The notes beneath the pieces were generated by a model. It had not been told where the DNA came from. It searched no databases and worked only from the letters and a program-made list of their open reading frames with translations. Made by a program: the position numbers and the translations under genes. From Wuchereria bancrofti (Eukaryota > Nematoda > Chromadorea > Rhabditida > Onchocercidae), in contig SSBO01000002.1 of the NCBI GenBank assembly GCA_005281725.1, forward strand, positions 1,040,845 to 1,104,844: a DNA stretch of 64,000 nucleotides. The letters run 5' to 3'. Below are positions 22,501-37,500 of the stretch, one piece after another; positions within the stretch are counted from its first letter, which is position 1, and the number at the start of each line of letters is the position of its first letter.

Positions 22501-25500
22501 TATTAACTTTGTTATTAATTTTATCGTTCTGCAGAATTTATAAAATTATTTGTTTATTTTTTACTCATTTATTATTCCCATAGCAAATTAGAATAGCATT
22601 CAGAAATAAGTGTTTATCTAAATGAATGAAAGATAGTGATAATTTCATTAGCTTTAATCCATTGCATGAAATGCTTCAATTTGAACTCATCAAATGGATT
22701 AAGTATTATTTACATCACATTGTTCCTTCTTTAATGTTTGCTTCAAATCTTTAAAATATAATCCATGAACATTTGGAATAATAAGCCATATTATGCTTAA
22801 TGCCATTGCAATTGCTCGATCACTTCCATCGCAAGGGCTTCGCACATAATGCATCACAAAACCGAACTGTAAACAAAATATTTGCTTATTTTTCAAAAAG
22901 TAAATAAATAGAACAAAATAACTAAGGGAAATTATAATTATTTGAATTGATATTTGACAGCTATATTTCAAATAATACCTTTCATACTAAAAAGCACAAA
23001 ATTTTTAAATTAGATTAAAACCGAATTATTATTTCAAATTTTAAAATAATACATTTGCACATAAACTGAAAGAACTCACGAAATAATTCATTAAGGTGTA
23101 AGCAGTTTGACATGGTAATGGTTGAAAACGTAATATTAATTTTCGTAAAAGCGATATTAGATGTTCCTAAAAAGTGATTCTTCGCATTGTTTGTCATTAT
23201 CACTTGCTGATATCAATGTATACAGGAAAAAAAAACGACATGTACTTCCATAATATAAAAATGTATCAATTTAAATTTCATAACAAAAAGGAAATTCAAC
23301 CGAATTCTTTCACTACTTTTCTTTGTAAGCAAATTTTATGAATAAAGTTAAAATGAAATTAATTAATTTTCTTTTGCATGGAACATTTGTTCAAAATTTT
23401 TTTATTGCTATCAATGTGTAAATATGTATGAATGATTAGAATATTCACTGCCAGGCATCTTTTATTAATACTTCACGTACGTATAGAGAATTCTTAACTT
23501 CCTTCAAACTTATTTAAGTTGAATTTTTCACATAGTTAAATTGCAACGAAATGTTTTGATAGAGTTGTCAGCGATATTTCCCGGATATTTCCCTTTCTTA
23601 TCATCATAAATTCATGAATTTAAAGAAAAAAAAAAAAAAAAGAAATCTTAATACTTTCGGTTTGTCACCTTACCCTTCCATTTTTCTTTTCTTTTAAACT
23701 GAAATTTCTGATACTAATGAATTTCAATCACACTAATTTCTCTTGCGTACGTCACTGCCGTCAAAACACAAACATGCTTGATTAACGTAAAGCAAAGTGT
23801 GCATGTGAAATAAATGCGTAAAAAAAGCTTTTAAATATTCAAATTTAAATGTTGACGATATTTTAACAGATTTTCTTAAAATTTGTCAAAATTTATAAAA
23901 ATCGAATTTGTCAAAATTTATAAAAATCGTAAATATGAAGGCGAATAACTCGTGTAGTAATTTGATGTAATAAAATATTGCTCATCCAAAACTCACATTC
24001 AACTCAATATTTGCTGACTAAATATTTAAAAAAAAAAAACATATATTTGCTTAGACAATAAAAATTTTCTAGGACAATAAGCTAGAGCTAAAATGTAATC
24101 TCTTATTTTCTTTATTATCCCTTTTCATCATTTCTTTTTTCTATTCTTTGACAATAACATACCATTGCTGGGCAAAAACAAACATCTATTTTAATTTTAA
24201 ATAAATTTCATAGCTAAAAAACTTTCTTTCTCAACATTTTTTCTTCGTTATTTCTTAAACAATGTTATTTAGGCTAAAATGAAGCAATAAACTTGCCTGA
24301 CGTTCACGATTGGTTAATTTTTCTAAAAAATGACGCAAAAACAAAGCTGGATCTTCCACAATACAAGACCAAACAATCTTCTTTACTGTATCACTTACTG
24401 AAATTTCACCCAGATCTTAAGAAGAGAAAGTAATGCGGAAAAAACTGCATAAGTTTTTTAAATCTTAGTCAATCTAATTTCTATTATTTACCCTCTGATT
24501 TGCACAAGAAAATAATAATTGATCATTAATTATCTCATAATGTTTTTCTCTTTTTTGAAATTTCACATAAAATGGATTATCGTGTAAGACTATAAAATAA
24601 TATAAATTAAATCTTCGCCAACAAAAAAAAAAAAATAATAATAAAAGGAAGAGTATTACCAGATTTTCCGGAACTATCCAATTGTACATCATCTAACATT
24701 TCGATGATCATCGGTACAACCGAAAGTAGCGATGAGGGAAAAAGTGGTTGCGCAACTGGCATTTGTTGTCGTGATGAACTTGGATGCGCATCACATTCTC
24801 AAATGTATCATTTAAATTTTGAATTTAACAAAAACACATGCAACAAGTATTTATAAATGTGGTGACAAAATTAAATTAATTAATGGAAAATTGTCGGATA
24901 TAAACTTTGCACAGTTTAATTGGTGGACTTTTTTCCAAATGATAAAAGTTTTTCAAATTACTTAGTTTTCTTACGTTTTACTTCTGGAAAACAAACAATA
25001 AATGAAATTGAAAGAAGAAACCTTCTCCGGCATTATCAGCCATAGCTGCTTGTTGCGTCTGATGATGAAATAAAGCCGGCTCGTACGCTGCTTGCTGTAC
25101 AATAGCTGTAGCACGAAACGGAAATTTTTGACGTAAAGAACTTTCTCTCTCATTTGCTTCATGCGCTGCCCGACGTACCATTTCTTGTTTTTGTTTTCGA
25201 CGTGTTCGTGTCATTGTCATTATTGTTTGACTCTCAAATGCTATTCTTCTTTTCTTTGTTAATTTGATTTTTAAAAAAAAAAAATTTTTATCTTTTATTA
25301 AGCTAACAAAAAAAAAAAAAAGAGAATATAATTATTTTTGATTCCTTTAATATTTAAATGAAAGAAAGAAGAAACTGAGAGATACTTTAATTATTTTTGA
25401 GCATTGTTTTAAACAAATAATTGCATTACATACCGTTGCTTGTTCTTCTTCTTTTAGACATAATTCTTCAACTTTAGTCTTCGTATGAGGCATCCATGGT

Positions 25501-28500
25501 GGATCAACAACAGCTAATTGACTTTGGCCAACAGGAGGAGAAGGTAATGTGAAGTCAATACCTGGTGGTGGAACCTAACAAATCATAATGTAGGGAAAAA
25601 TTTCCAAAAATAGAAACCAATCTGAGAGAAACATACTACTGAGATATAGTAGAAAATTCGAAATGTTAATGGAATTTTAAATTTTAACTAACTTTAAAGA
25701 CGAACTGTGCTCCATCTTCCATTTTCAACCAAACATGAAAACGATTTCTCCATAAAGCATGAAAACGTCGTAATCCTTCCGTGCGTATGTTTGGATCATC
25801 ATTTATCAAACTATTCCTTATCACGTTAACAGTACCTTCTGGACTGCGTACTGATGATACAATGAAAAGTGATGCTAAAATCATCAAACAGATACAAAAT
25901 AATATTGTCTAAATTCCTACTAGCAGTATTATAGTTTCTTAAGTGTAAGTTTCAAATTAAAAAATTATTATTTGAAAAGTCTAAAATATCACCTTTTAGC
26001 CAGGTTTCATATTTGATATTTAATTAATTTTAATTATTGTAAAGAAAGAAAAATGAACCAGCTGAAGTGACAATATGTTTATCACGATGTATTAATAAAT
26101 GCCAACAGATATCCATTGTTTCTCGACAATGTTCATTACGTAATATGAGACAACTTTTAAGAAGTGTTGAAAAAGGTGAATGAGCTATAGATAACATTTG
26201 TGTAGCGATATAAGATAGCATAGGAGATGGTGATGAATGTTTCTGAGATTGGCTTGCTTCGATTAGATCGTCTGAGTCCTACAAAATTTCAACATTAACT
26301 CATCGAAATACATATACTAATTCATGTTACTGAAATAAGTCGTAGAAGTATTTTTATAATAAAAGATAAGGGAAAGAGAAAAAGTAGAAAAGAAATGAAG
26401 GAAAGAAAATAATAAATGATTTAATATTTAAGATAGCATAGATTAATTAGTATCAAATATTCATAAATAGGAAAGCAAAGAAGAAAGAAAGAAATACTTG
26501 AAAATTATTTTTTCCCATACGTCCTTCTCGATTTTCTTCCATTTCATTAAGCTTTTCAATAAGTAAATTTCGTAATGCCATTGGTGGCTTATCAAGCATT
26601 GCACCTTGACGGACAGCAGCATTTTCTCGACGAGCTGCGAATAATCCAGAAAGTCGTTGTGTTGTCTATAAAGTCAAAAAGTGAATAAATTTATTGAGAA
26701 AGATTTGTCTTGTTTACTTTGTCTTGTTTACATTAATGATAATGATAACAGTCAAAGCAATACAGTAACTACCAAACTAAATCCAAATTTGTGAAATTTA
26801 TAAAATAATCAAATATGTTTATAGCAAATTAATAAAGTAAGTTTAACTTTGCATCATATTTAATGTCTTATCATATGCAAATAAACTATTACAAAGTTAA
26901 TTAGATATGTTTTCAAAGCATGAATTCAGTTTAGCAAATAAAATTAACAATAAATGTTCCATACTTTTTTCACATTTTCATGACGATTGATCCATGCATC
27001 GGTCATCGCTTTACGTTTATCAAGACGTCCAAGAGATGGCAAATCTTCACCATATACTTTCCGAAGTGCTTCTGTCAAACGATAACATTGTCGATAGATT
27101 CTTTCAAAACACCATGGATGACAGAAACGTTCATGAGTACACGACAAATTAAATGAATTTGCCATTTTAATTACCATCTATAATCTTCATTCTATGAAAT
27201 TATGCTAAATATTTGACGCACTGCAAAATGTGCTATGTAACGTAACTATACGTCAAATATACGCATATTATTACATTGAAATCTTTATCTTACACTCATG
27301 AACGAGTTAGAAAGAAATTTAAATCTCACTATTGATACTATCGTAATTATTATTCATATAGTGATTTTGATTTAATATCATTAATACACTTTTTTTTTTT
27401 GATGAATACAAAATCTAACTCTACTGTAAGTAAATTATTATTTTACTTTAAAGTTGTAAATAAGAAAATTTAAACCTTTAACCAAGGGAAATTTTTAAAT
27501 ATCAATTCTTCGTCTTCATCAAAATTTGTTTGTGGTTGCGGAACGCATGATACGGTAGGTCGTGATGTGTTATCTTGTGTTGATGACGGTACCGGCGTTA
27601 TCACACTTATCTTTGATCCATTTTCCGGTGATACTACACCTTCATTTGATTGCTTAGCTCCATCTCGTGTTCCTTCTATCCATCCTCCAACTGCTGAAAA
27701 CACAGTAATTTTACATTCAAATAATAATGTTTTAATAAATGAATGATAAATAATTTATCATCTTCTTAAGTTTGTCATTTCAAAAATTGGGAAACTTTAT
27801 TATTTGTACACTTCTTGAAATCGCACCGAAATATTAAAAGTGACAGTTGGATTAAACGAATTAATCTCAGTAAGAATTTGTGCATTTAATTTAAAAAACT
27901 GTCTTAAATATTAATTAAATTATTGATAAGAATATTAAAACATCACTGCAATAATTTTAACAAATTCAAAACTTCAAAAGCTGAAGATATGCTACCATGA
28001 GAATCGAATTATTATAATTCTAGGGTTTATTTGTTGAATTATCTCTACTTCATATTTCCTTTAGTGTCGCTTTATGAATAGCAAAAGTTGAATTTTTTTT
28101 TTTAAATTTTAGGCAGAGGCAAACACAAAGGTTGTATGAAATGAACCATTTTGACGGTTCTTTGAAAATAAATACATGTAAACGAACTGAAAGATGATTG
28201 AAATTTTGAGCCAATTTAAAAATCAAACTGAGATTTGTTTTTGGAATTTCAAGTGAAAGAAATAAAACGAAATGTTATTGTCGTTTTGCTGTGAATTTAA
28301 AAAGACAATTTAAAGAGGCAATTAAAAGTAAATAATAGTATAAAGGACACATACTCATTTCACCAATCCCATCTTTTTCATCATCAGTTTGCGTGTTTCT
28401 TGGCGATTTTAGATTTCTGTAAAAACGGATAATGTTATAAGTATTTTAAAATCTAAACAGCAAAGTTACAAGTGATAATTCTTCAAATTAAATCATGAAA

Positions 28501-31500
28501 ATAAAACCATAAAAAAATTTTGATTTTCTATGAAATTAAAAGTATCGATGAAATATAAAATTTGCTTTCACAATTACATCAAAATGTATCCAACCTTGCT
28601 TGTCATTAAATGAATTTAAATTTAAAAAAGCAATTAAGCGTAAAGCAACCAAAGTGTAGTGCCTTAATTCTTTACGAATTTGATTACGAATATTTTTCTT
28701 TCACAAAAACAATAAATTAAATTACTTCACAATAAGCGACACCAATCATTTATTTGCTGTTCAAGTTCTTAAGTAAATTTTTATATTGTAATACTGCAGC
28801 GGTTTAATGTTATTAAGTAAGTTGTCGTTATTTGGAGAGATTGGAAAGTAGATAAAGACTGATAATTTAATAATGAAATTAATTTTTTGGTAGTGTTATG
28901 ACAATTAAATAAAAGAATGAATTAAAATTGTACTTTGTAGATCGATGTGTCTTCTCATTTAATTCAAACGGTTGAGATGACGAACCATACTTGAACAATC
29001 GTTGACGACCTTGGGCTAATCGTCGGGCTGAAAAAAAGGAACAACGGAGAATAATAACGATGAAAATTTTCTGATCTAAAAACTTAAAAAGTCTATAAAT
29101 TTTACTTTTCTTTTAAATGAATAGGAAAATTGTAAAACGGATTGAAAGATACTTTCATACGTACCAAAATTTCTTAATTTTGATATATAATTTATGTTCA
29201 TTAACGTACACGTACGTGCAATACAAATTTCAAGCAACCATTTGGATAAAATAACGATCAAAAATGAATTACTGCTTATTTTTCACTTCAAACTATATTT
29301 TCACATGATATATTTTAGAATAAACAAAATTTTCGAAATTTACTATAAATAATATTCTTTTTCACCGAACAAAAAAAAAAAATAATTATTAAGTAAAATA
29401 GGAAAAAAGAAGAAAAACTATTAGTGTATAACATTAAACAATTAGCTGAAAAAGAAGGAAAAATTAGTAAATACAAAGAAAAGCAAACACAAATATATTA
29501 CTGTGATATGCAAGCAGGATTAATTCACTGAACACATATTAAATAAACAATAAAGCAACATAAAGAGGCTAAAAAGTACTATTGAAAATTACTATTGAAA
29601 TTTCATCTGACTTCTTCGTCGGTTTTTTTTTTTTTCACTTTGTATTTAATTTAATTTTTTGAGAAAAGTACCAAGAAAATATAGAATCAAGCAGCAGAAT
29701 TCCACGATAGAATTACTGGAAAGGGAGGATTCAAGCAGTACGATTCTCTGACAGAATTACTAAGGCAAGCGGAAGGATTCTCTAATAGAATTACTAAAGT
29801 AGGAAAGAAGTAGCTTTTTAAATTTTTAAATTAAACTAAAGAGATTCAAAAAATCTTCACTGATGAAATTCCTTCTCTCTCCCTCTCTCTCTTTCTCTCT
29901 CTTTCCATATCAACCTATATGAAAAATTTCCACTTTTTTTTTATCTTAATATACGTTTAGCAAATCGAATGCCAAATTGTTGGTTTAATTTCTAACGAAA
30001 AAAATAATTATGAAACAAAATGTCAGACTTTGGAAAAATCGTTTCTCCCATTAATTTTATTTTTGATTTTGTACAAATTTCATAGATATTACCTTTCTAT
30101 ACTTGAACTAAATTAAATTAATTTAAATCGCTGATAGCAATAAATTGCCCATAAAATTATTAGTATTATTTATATGAAATTAGGTTTAAAAAAAAGAACG
30201 ATTAATAATGTTTTTTCAAGAAATATTTTCTAGTCTTTTAATACATGCAGAAATAAATTTAGCACAATAGTCTTATTTTTTCATTCTATTGCTTAACAAA
30301 ACTAATTAATTAACTTTAAATTAACAATTTTAATTTAGTATTTACCCTGTCACAATGTTATTTGTCACTTTTAATAAAAAGGAAGTATCATTTGATATCA
30401 TCCCGCTAAATCATTAATAGTAATTTCTTCTCATTGATACAATTTTGCACTTTTGTTAAAAAAAAATGAAATTTTCAAAGCATTAGTTTCTAGAATTAAA
30501 AATGAATGAATAGTTTGAAGAATTTAAAAAATGAAATTGAAAAACAAAAGAATAGCATGAAAATTCATTTCTACAGAGAGAGAGAGAGAGAGGGAAAGAA
30601 GAAAGGGAAAGAAAAAGAAAGAGAACGAAAGGACAATTTCGATTTTTTCTTTTTTCTTTTTTTTCAAAACCTGATTTCGAGATAATTGTAGTGATGACCA
30701 TTGAATGTGTTGGAACAGTTAATGTATGGGAACGTTTCACGTGTGGACACTTTTCCCCGGATTTTCGTTCATAGTTTGATTTGTTTTTACACGCAAGGTG
30801 TTGATCGCTTAACGAAATCAAACGTTCACCATTCGTACAATGCGTCATTCTGTCACCATTCGGATCAGCATCTGTGGGGGGTCACTTTTACACCGAAAAT
30901 TTGCTTAATTTTATATATTGTATTGATGAAAGATGAATAATTCGATTGAATTCAAATTATCCAATTGTTTTCCTTTTTCCTATCAAAATGAGACAATCGA
31001 TCAATAATCAATCATTGCATCATTTATACTATCATAGATCAAAGATATGCTCACAATAAAGCTTGAGAAGCAATTACAAATTATGCAAGCAACAAATTTT
31101 AGCATAAGCCATCATTTTTTTTTTTTTTTTAAGAAATTTTGAGAAATTTTATTACCGTGAATGTGCAAACCTTTTTTATCACTTTGTTGCACAATTTCTT
31201 CGGTATGTTCATATGAACTTCGTGATGAATTTTCTTCATTTGTAGATAAACTAATTCGACGATCACTTTCTGTAATTTATTAGGAATGCATTAGATAAGT
31301 TAAGATAGTTATTCAATTATTTTCTTATTATATTAATAATTTAAAATTAATTTACTGATTAGATTATTATTTCTTGCTATTAATACTTTCCAATGCTAAG
31401 ATTAAGTAATCATTAAATCTATACAAATTTAAAAAGAAACGTGAAATTAAGCAAATACGATGGATGGAACTATTCATAAACAACTTATTTTTTAGAATTT

Positions 31501-34500
31501 AATTTTAAATAGAAAAAAAAAAAAAATTACGATGGATTGATAGATTGACGTCCGTAATGCTTTGTATACTGCTTGCTCTTTGCTGTTGTTGTTGTGAGCT
31601 AAACATATTGGAAAGAATAGACCAACGTCGATTTGGCGTTAACTTATCAAAGTTTAACGTACCTGCACTAGCTCCTTTGTTACTTCGAGAACGAGGAATT
31701 GTCTTAAATTTAGCAAGATATTAATAAAATATATCAGATAATTACAGGTGAATTGAAATTGTTAAAATATATGAAATATGTCGTGATAACAGAAATTCAA
31801 TTTTTTTTAAGCAACAAATTGTTATTTTAGATAATTGATTCATTTGAGAGAAATTTTATTAAATTAAAATTTAAATTAAACTAATTTCATTAATTTTATA
31901 GTATTAGAAAAAGCTTAGGTTTTTTGCAGTGTTATTCTTACAATAATAATTTATATGATCAAGAAGGGAAATTTTTAAAACTTTAAAATATTTGAACCTG
32001 AAATGTTTCTCTCAAGAAGGCGGTGATTTCATTTAGTAAAAGACATGCTAGGAACAAAATAGCTGGTGGACAACGCTCACCACTTTCATCATTTACAATT
32101 CCTGAAAATTTCCACTTTTTTAAAAAATTTTTTAAATAATTCTCCAAAACAATCATACTTATAAATACATGAAGTACTTTTTCAATTATTATCAACCACT
32201 GAAATTCAAAATAAAAAGTTTTGTTATTTTTATTAAAAAAAAAATTTAACAGTACAAATAAAAACCTTCATCGAAGAAATCTTCTAAATTATCATGTATG
32301 ACAAGTTCACGTCGATTCAAATCAGTATTTTTTGGTGGAGTTTTATTAAGCATTGCTCCACTAGCTTCCATAATCTTATAAATTCGTTCACCAAGCTAAA
32401 TTATTAACATTGAAAATGGTAAATAGTAAAGATTAAAAAACTAAAAGTAAAAAGCTAGTCAAAAATTTCTGCATCAGAATTTTAAATGAAACAATAAAAA
32501 TTAAAATAAGTATTTGGCTTATATTTTGAAAGGTAATATTTCGAGTATGTAATTTTAATCCGTCAAACCTGACATCCCCAATCATAGAAACAACGAGCAG
32601 CAGCACGTTGCATCATATGCATTCGACGTGTTGCGCTTGGCGTGCCACGGTTTCCAAAAGTATTTCCAAGAACGAAAGCATTTAATTGACATGCATTATT
32701 TGAACGTATCCATTCAGGCCAATCTCCTAAATTAAAACTTGAAAGAATCCTTTTTAATTATTCAAAATCTAATTAACATGCTAATTAATATTAATTACAT
32801 ATTAATTAACATATAAACATTATACCTTTATTACATCGATGAACAAAAAAAGCACATTCGAGAAGAAGTGAAGCTCTTGCTAGCACAGGAGATTTCAAAT
32901 CCAATAATGCAGCTAGAAGTGGAGGATCCGGATAACTTCCCGGACGGCAAGTTTCAAGAAAAAATGAAAAACGTCGTACACCTTCTTGAATACCACGCAA
33001 ATTGACAAATTTACGTAATGGAAGATTTAAATTTGTTAGAGAGGTTTGTCTCGGATGTAATTGTTCTGGAATTAAATAAATTCGGATAACGACAAAACCA
33101 TTCTCTTGAATGTTCAAAAATGAAGAATTCTATCCGTTTTAAAAAACATTCAATTCCTTTTTTTTTTTAATGCAATGGACGAAATCTCATATGTAATTCA
33201 TACAGATTACAATTTGAATTTCAAACTGCGAATTAAATTATTAAACAAAAATTAGAGAAACCTTGCTTGTCGTCCATGGATTCGGTAGATTTCTGATGTG
33301 CTATGTGAATTTTCGACGAAGGCAATTTCTGTACTGTTAGACCTTTCGAACGCCGTTCCTCATGTGTTAAAACTCCATTCTAAGCATTCATATTTATCCA
33401 AAAAAAAAAATTAAAGTATTAAATTAAATAAAATTCCTAATTAAGATAAGCAATACATTTTAGACTTTAATATTTTCCTTAAATTTCAATTTGTAATTCA
33501 ATATATGCTAATTTTGAATGCTATTTTTTTAAGCAAATTTATAGAGGCCTATACTTTTTTGCGATAAATTGCATTAACTTTTTTCTCATACTCCCGTAAA
33601 TAATCAGTAAGCGGGGAACATCAAGAGATTTCAGGAAAGACGTCATCATGTTTAATTAAGTAATTTTTCAAAACACTAAAATGATGAGTACTTGATAATC
33701 AAGTATTCAAGTGTTCAATGATGAGTATTCAAAATAAATATGTTTGTTGCGATATAAAAAATTGAAATTAAGTTGAAATTGATAGAATAACAACTTCAAA
33801 TTTGCCTAAAATTTCGATTAAAAAAATATCGTTTTCTTTACTTTAATGTAAATTTCAAAACTTTCATTTACCTGACTTTTATCATCATCATTTATTTCGC
33901 CATCTGAACCAATTTCATCATTATTGTCAGATCGTACTGACGACTTTAGCAAGTTCAAAGCTAAATGAATAACAATAATAATTAAACGTGAATATTTCGA
34001 ACTGTTCTAAAAGAAATACCTCTTCTTTTGATATTCAAATTAATTTAAAGCTAGATAGAATACATAATTTACGCTTTATCATTGTACTAACCTCAATTAT
34101 ACGAATTTCTAGAAGTCTGATTAATAAAAAGAATTATTATCGCATATTAATTATAAAAATTATCAAAATTTATGACTTAAAACAATTTGCTGGTAGTGGT
34201 AGAACCGACTTAAAGCATATTTTCAATGAAGAAAAAGAAAATAGAAGCCAAAAATATTAGTTTTCATATTGCTGAATATATTCAATTAAAATAATCAAAA
34301 AAATTTATTCAATCAGTTCATTGTGCTTCTATTTTCTTTTCTTTTTTATTGAAATTATCCCTTAACAATTTCAATCACAATGTCTCAGTAAAAAAAAAAA
34401 AAGGTTAAAATGTTTAAAGCAAGTAGAAATTTGTAGCGAATAATTTTTCTAATTGCCATTTACCAAAATGAAGTTTTCCACCACTTCGTTTCTTCACAAC

Positions 34501-37500
34501 ATTTAGAGGTAACAAAGGTGAGGCAGATAAGCTTGCAATAGTCACTTCATCACTTCCTTGTATATTTTTTGGTGTAGAAGGTGAAGAATCCAAATCACTT
34601 TCATCAGTATTTGAAATCTGCAATTCCTTTATAATAAAATAAAAAATTGCTATTTTAAGAGTGTACGTTTCTAATTTAAGTCTAAATTTCAATTTAATAA
34701 GCTAAGCTCTATCAGTGAAAGCGAAGTTAAATGCATAATCATCTATGGAATTGTATGTCAAAATGTTACTTGTACACGTACTTCAAGTACACGTATGCTG
34801 CGTATAAAAACACGGATCATATTACGTTGATACGTTGATAGTACGAAAAGATTTAAAAAATAAATCACAACTGTTACTACAATCACAAAAATAAATCACT
34901 GCTGCCATAAAAAAAAGGCATAAAATGACAAAAAGATTCAAAATAAATAACAGTTCCTAAAATTATATGTCAAAATTACTTTTGGTAATATTTTTAATTC
35001 AGTTTTTTTTTTCCTTTTTTTAAGGAAATTATTAAAAAGTTAACTTTTGCTTAATATAGAATGAAAACAAAATTCATCATATTCATAGTATTTTGATAAT
35101 TATTCAAATTACCATCGATGATTGTAATTTGAGTAACTGAATAATAAATTAACAAAATACTTTTTCACGTTTTTTAAATAATCCTCTTCTCAAGGAAGCA
35201 GATTCACGGGTATGTATCGGTGTCGGTCCTGCTGTACCACTAATACTTGATCGTATACTTTCATCTTCGCTATTATTATCCGATTTGAATTCAATCCTAA
35301 AAAAAATACATTCGAATGGAATGTGTAAATTTTGCAAATTTTATGCATAAAAACTGTATGATATGATATGCAATACAGTAAATAAAAAAACAAAATAAAA
35401 TATCGTGGAAAATTTGCATTTTTGTGTTTAAAACAACGAAAATTAAAATTATGTAGAATTCATTCAAACAAAAATACTATGATTTCTTGTGTTAATAGCA
35501 ATTACTATTAGCTATAATAACATCCCAAATTACTAATATTATCATCCTAAATTATTTAAAGTATCAAATTTCTGTGTACGAATTGATAAATTCAGATAGT
35601 TGCATACACAAAAAAATTGATATTTAATTTTTCACAAGCAATTCATTCTTAACTATTAGTAACTTTGCTATTATTTTGGTAATGCCATTAAATTTTTCAC
35701 CTATTTTAAACTAACTAATGAAATGACTTATTTTTTCTCAAAATTTATCCATTCCTCATTTTTTACTCCAATATTTAGGATTTAGATTTTTATTAAATGT
35801 TTGTCAATTACCATCTTATTGTCATTACTAATTTTTATTATTATTAAATCGTCATTATTATTAATTTGCATAAACTGCTTATATAAATTATCAGCGGTAA
35901 ATTATTTATCAATATTATTATCTATCATATTATCTGTGCTATTATTAAATAAAATAAGCAAAAGTGTTAAGCTGTTCATCGGAAGTTTATGATTACTGAG
36001 GAGCGATCTATACCACTGGTCGGTGACAGAATTAAAAATTCAAATGTCATTGCTCTAAGAAGTAACAGCAAAAAAAAAAAACAAGCAATCTCTTTAACAT
36101 CAACAATGGTCGAAAGTTTATAAAATATTTAAATGGTGCTATCTTTTCAAATAAAATAAAAAATATCTAAACAAAAAGATCAAAATTTTATTTTTTGGTG
36201 CATGAAATACGCAAGTGTATAAATTTATTAATTAATTAATTAAAAAGTTTATGTATGTGAATGTGTATGTGTGTGTGTGTATGTGTGTGCATGTGTATGC
36301 ATGCGATGTGCAAGTGACTAAATTAAACAACATTGAGATACATGCTATCCTTCATCAGTGTCCTTCTTTTGTCATATTTTCAAGAAATGGAAGACTAATA
36401 AATGTTTCGAGAAATGGTCAAATCATTTAAAGCATCAAATTTATGAAGTGATGATCAGATTTCAGATGAATTTAAAATGATCTAATTCAAATATTACCTT
36501 TTTTTGTAGAACGAGATTTTAGTAATTTATTAAGATAATTGAGAATAAACTAAGCAAAGAATTTTCTAGTCAAATTAGACTGACATTGTCAGTAGTCAAC
36601 GGTGACAACAAAAATGATATAATTTACTGTTTTTTGGTTTTCAGGAAATTTATAGCTATGACAATACCTTTCATATGTATTGTAATAGGATAAATGAATA
36701 ATTTTAGGTAATTCAATTTATTATCGATGAAGCAAAAATTGCAAAATGTTTGTAAACTACTATATAAGTATAAATAGAGGTAAGTAATTTAAGTTTGGCA
36801 AATTAATTCACATTTGAACAGTATTGCAAAATAATTCAACAATACTGCTTAATGAAGTGATTGTGTGATAATGAAATTAGATTAATTTGATTAGAAAATG
36901 TTACGAGTAGAAAAGGAAAAGTGTAGAAAGGACACTAAAGAAGTTTGGCATAATATTATACTAATAATTACTCGTTGTCATCGTTGTTTGCGAGTTTTGC
37001 ATTTCGTTCGGATAGAAAGATTTCAGGGAGTGGACACAGTAAGGATGTCCGACGGGAAGAATACAGCTGTGACGTACCGCTAAAAAAACAATGAATTGTT
37101 TCTTTTTGTTTTTTGTTTTTTTTTTTTTACATTTAATTTAATAATACTTTTGATGTCAAATTTTTATTTTAATCTAAGCTTTAAAATAATAAATTGCACA
37201 ACATACACATCAAGGAATTGACTTTGATTTTCCGGTGGTCGTCCATCTAATAAAGCACTTAAGCCTACACATCTAAATGAATTACCATGTTGTTCTTGAA
37301 TAAATGATACAAATAGTCGTACATCTTGATATAAACTCTGAAATTTATCATAAATGATAGATGGATTTTTTCCTAATTCTTCATTAATATTACATTTCCA
37401 ATATTTATTATTAGAAAAAAAATAGCAATAATTATAACTATTTCAATCACATGTTGAAAAAAAATTAGATGTTTCCTTTTTCAAACATAAAATAATATGT

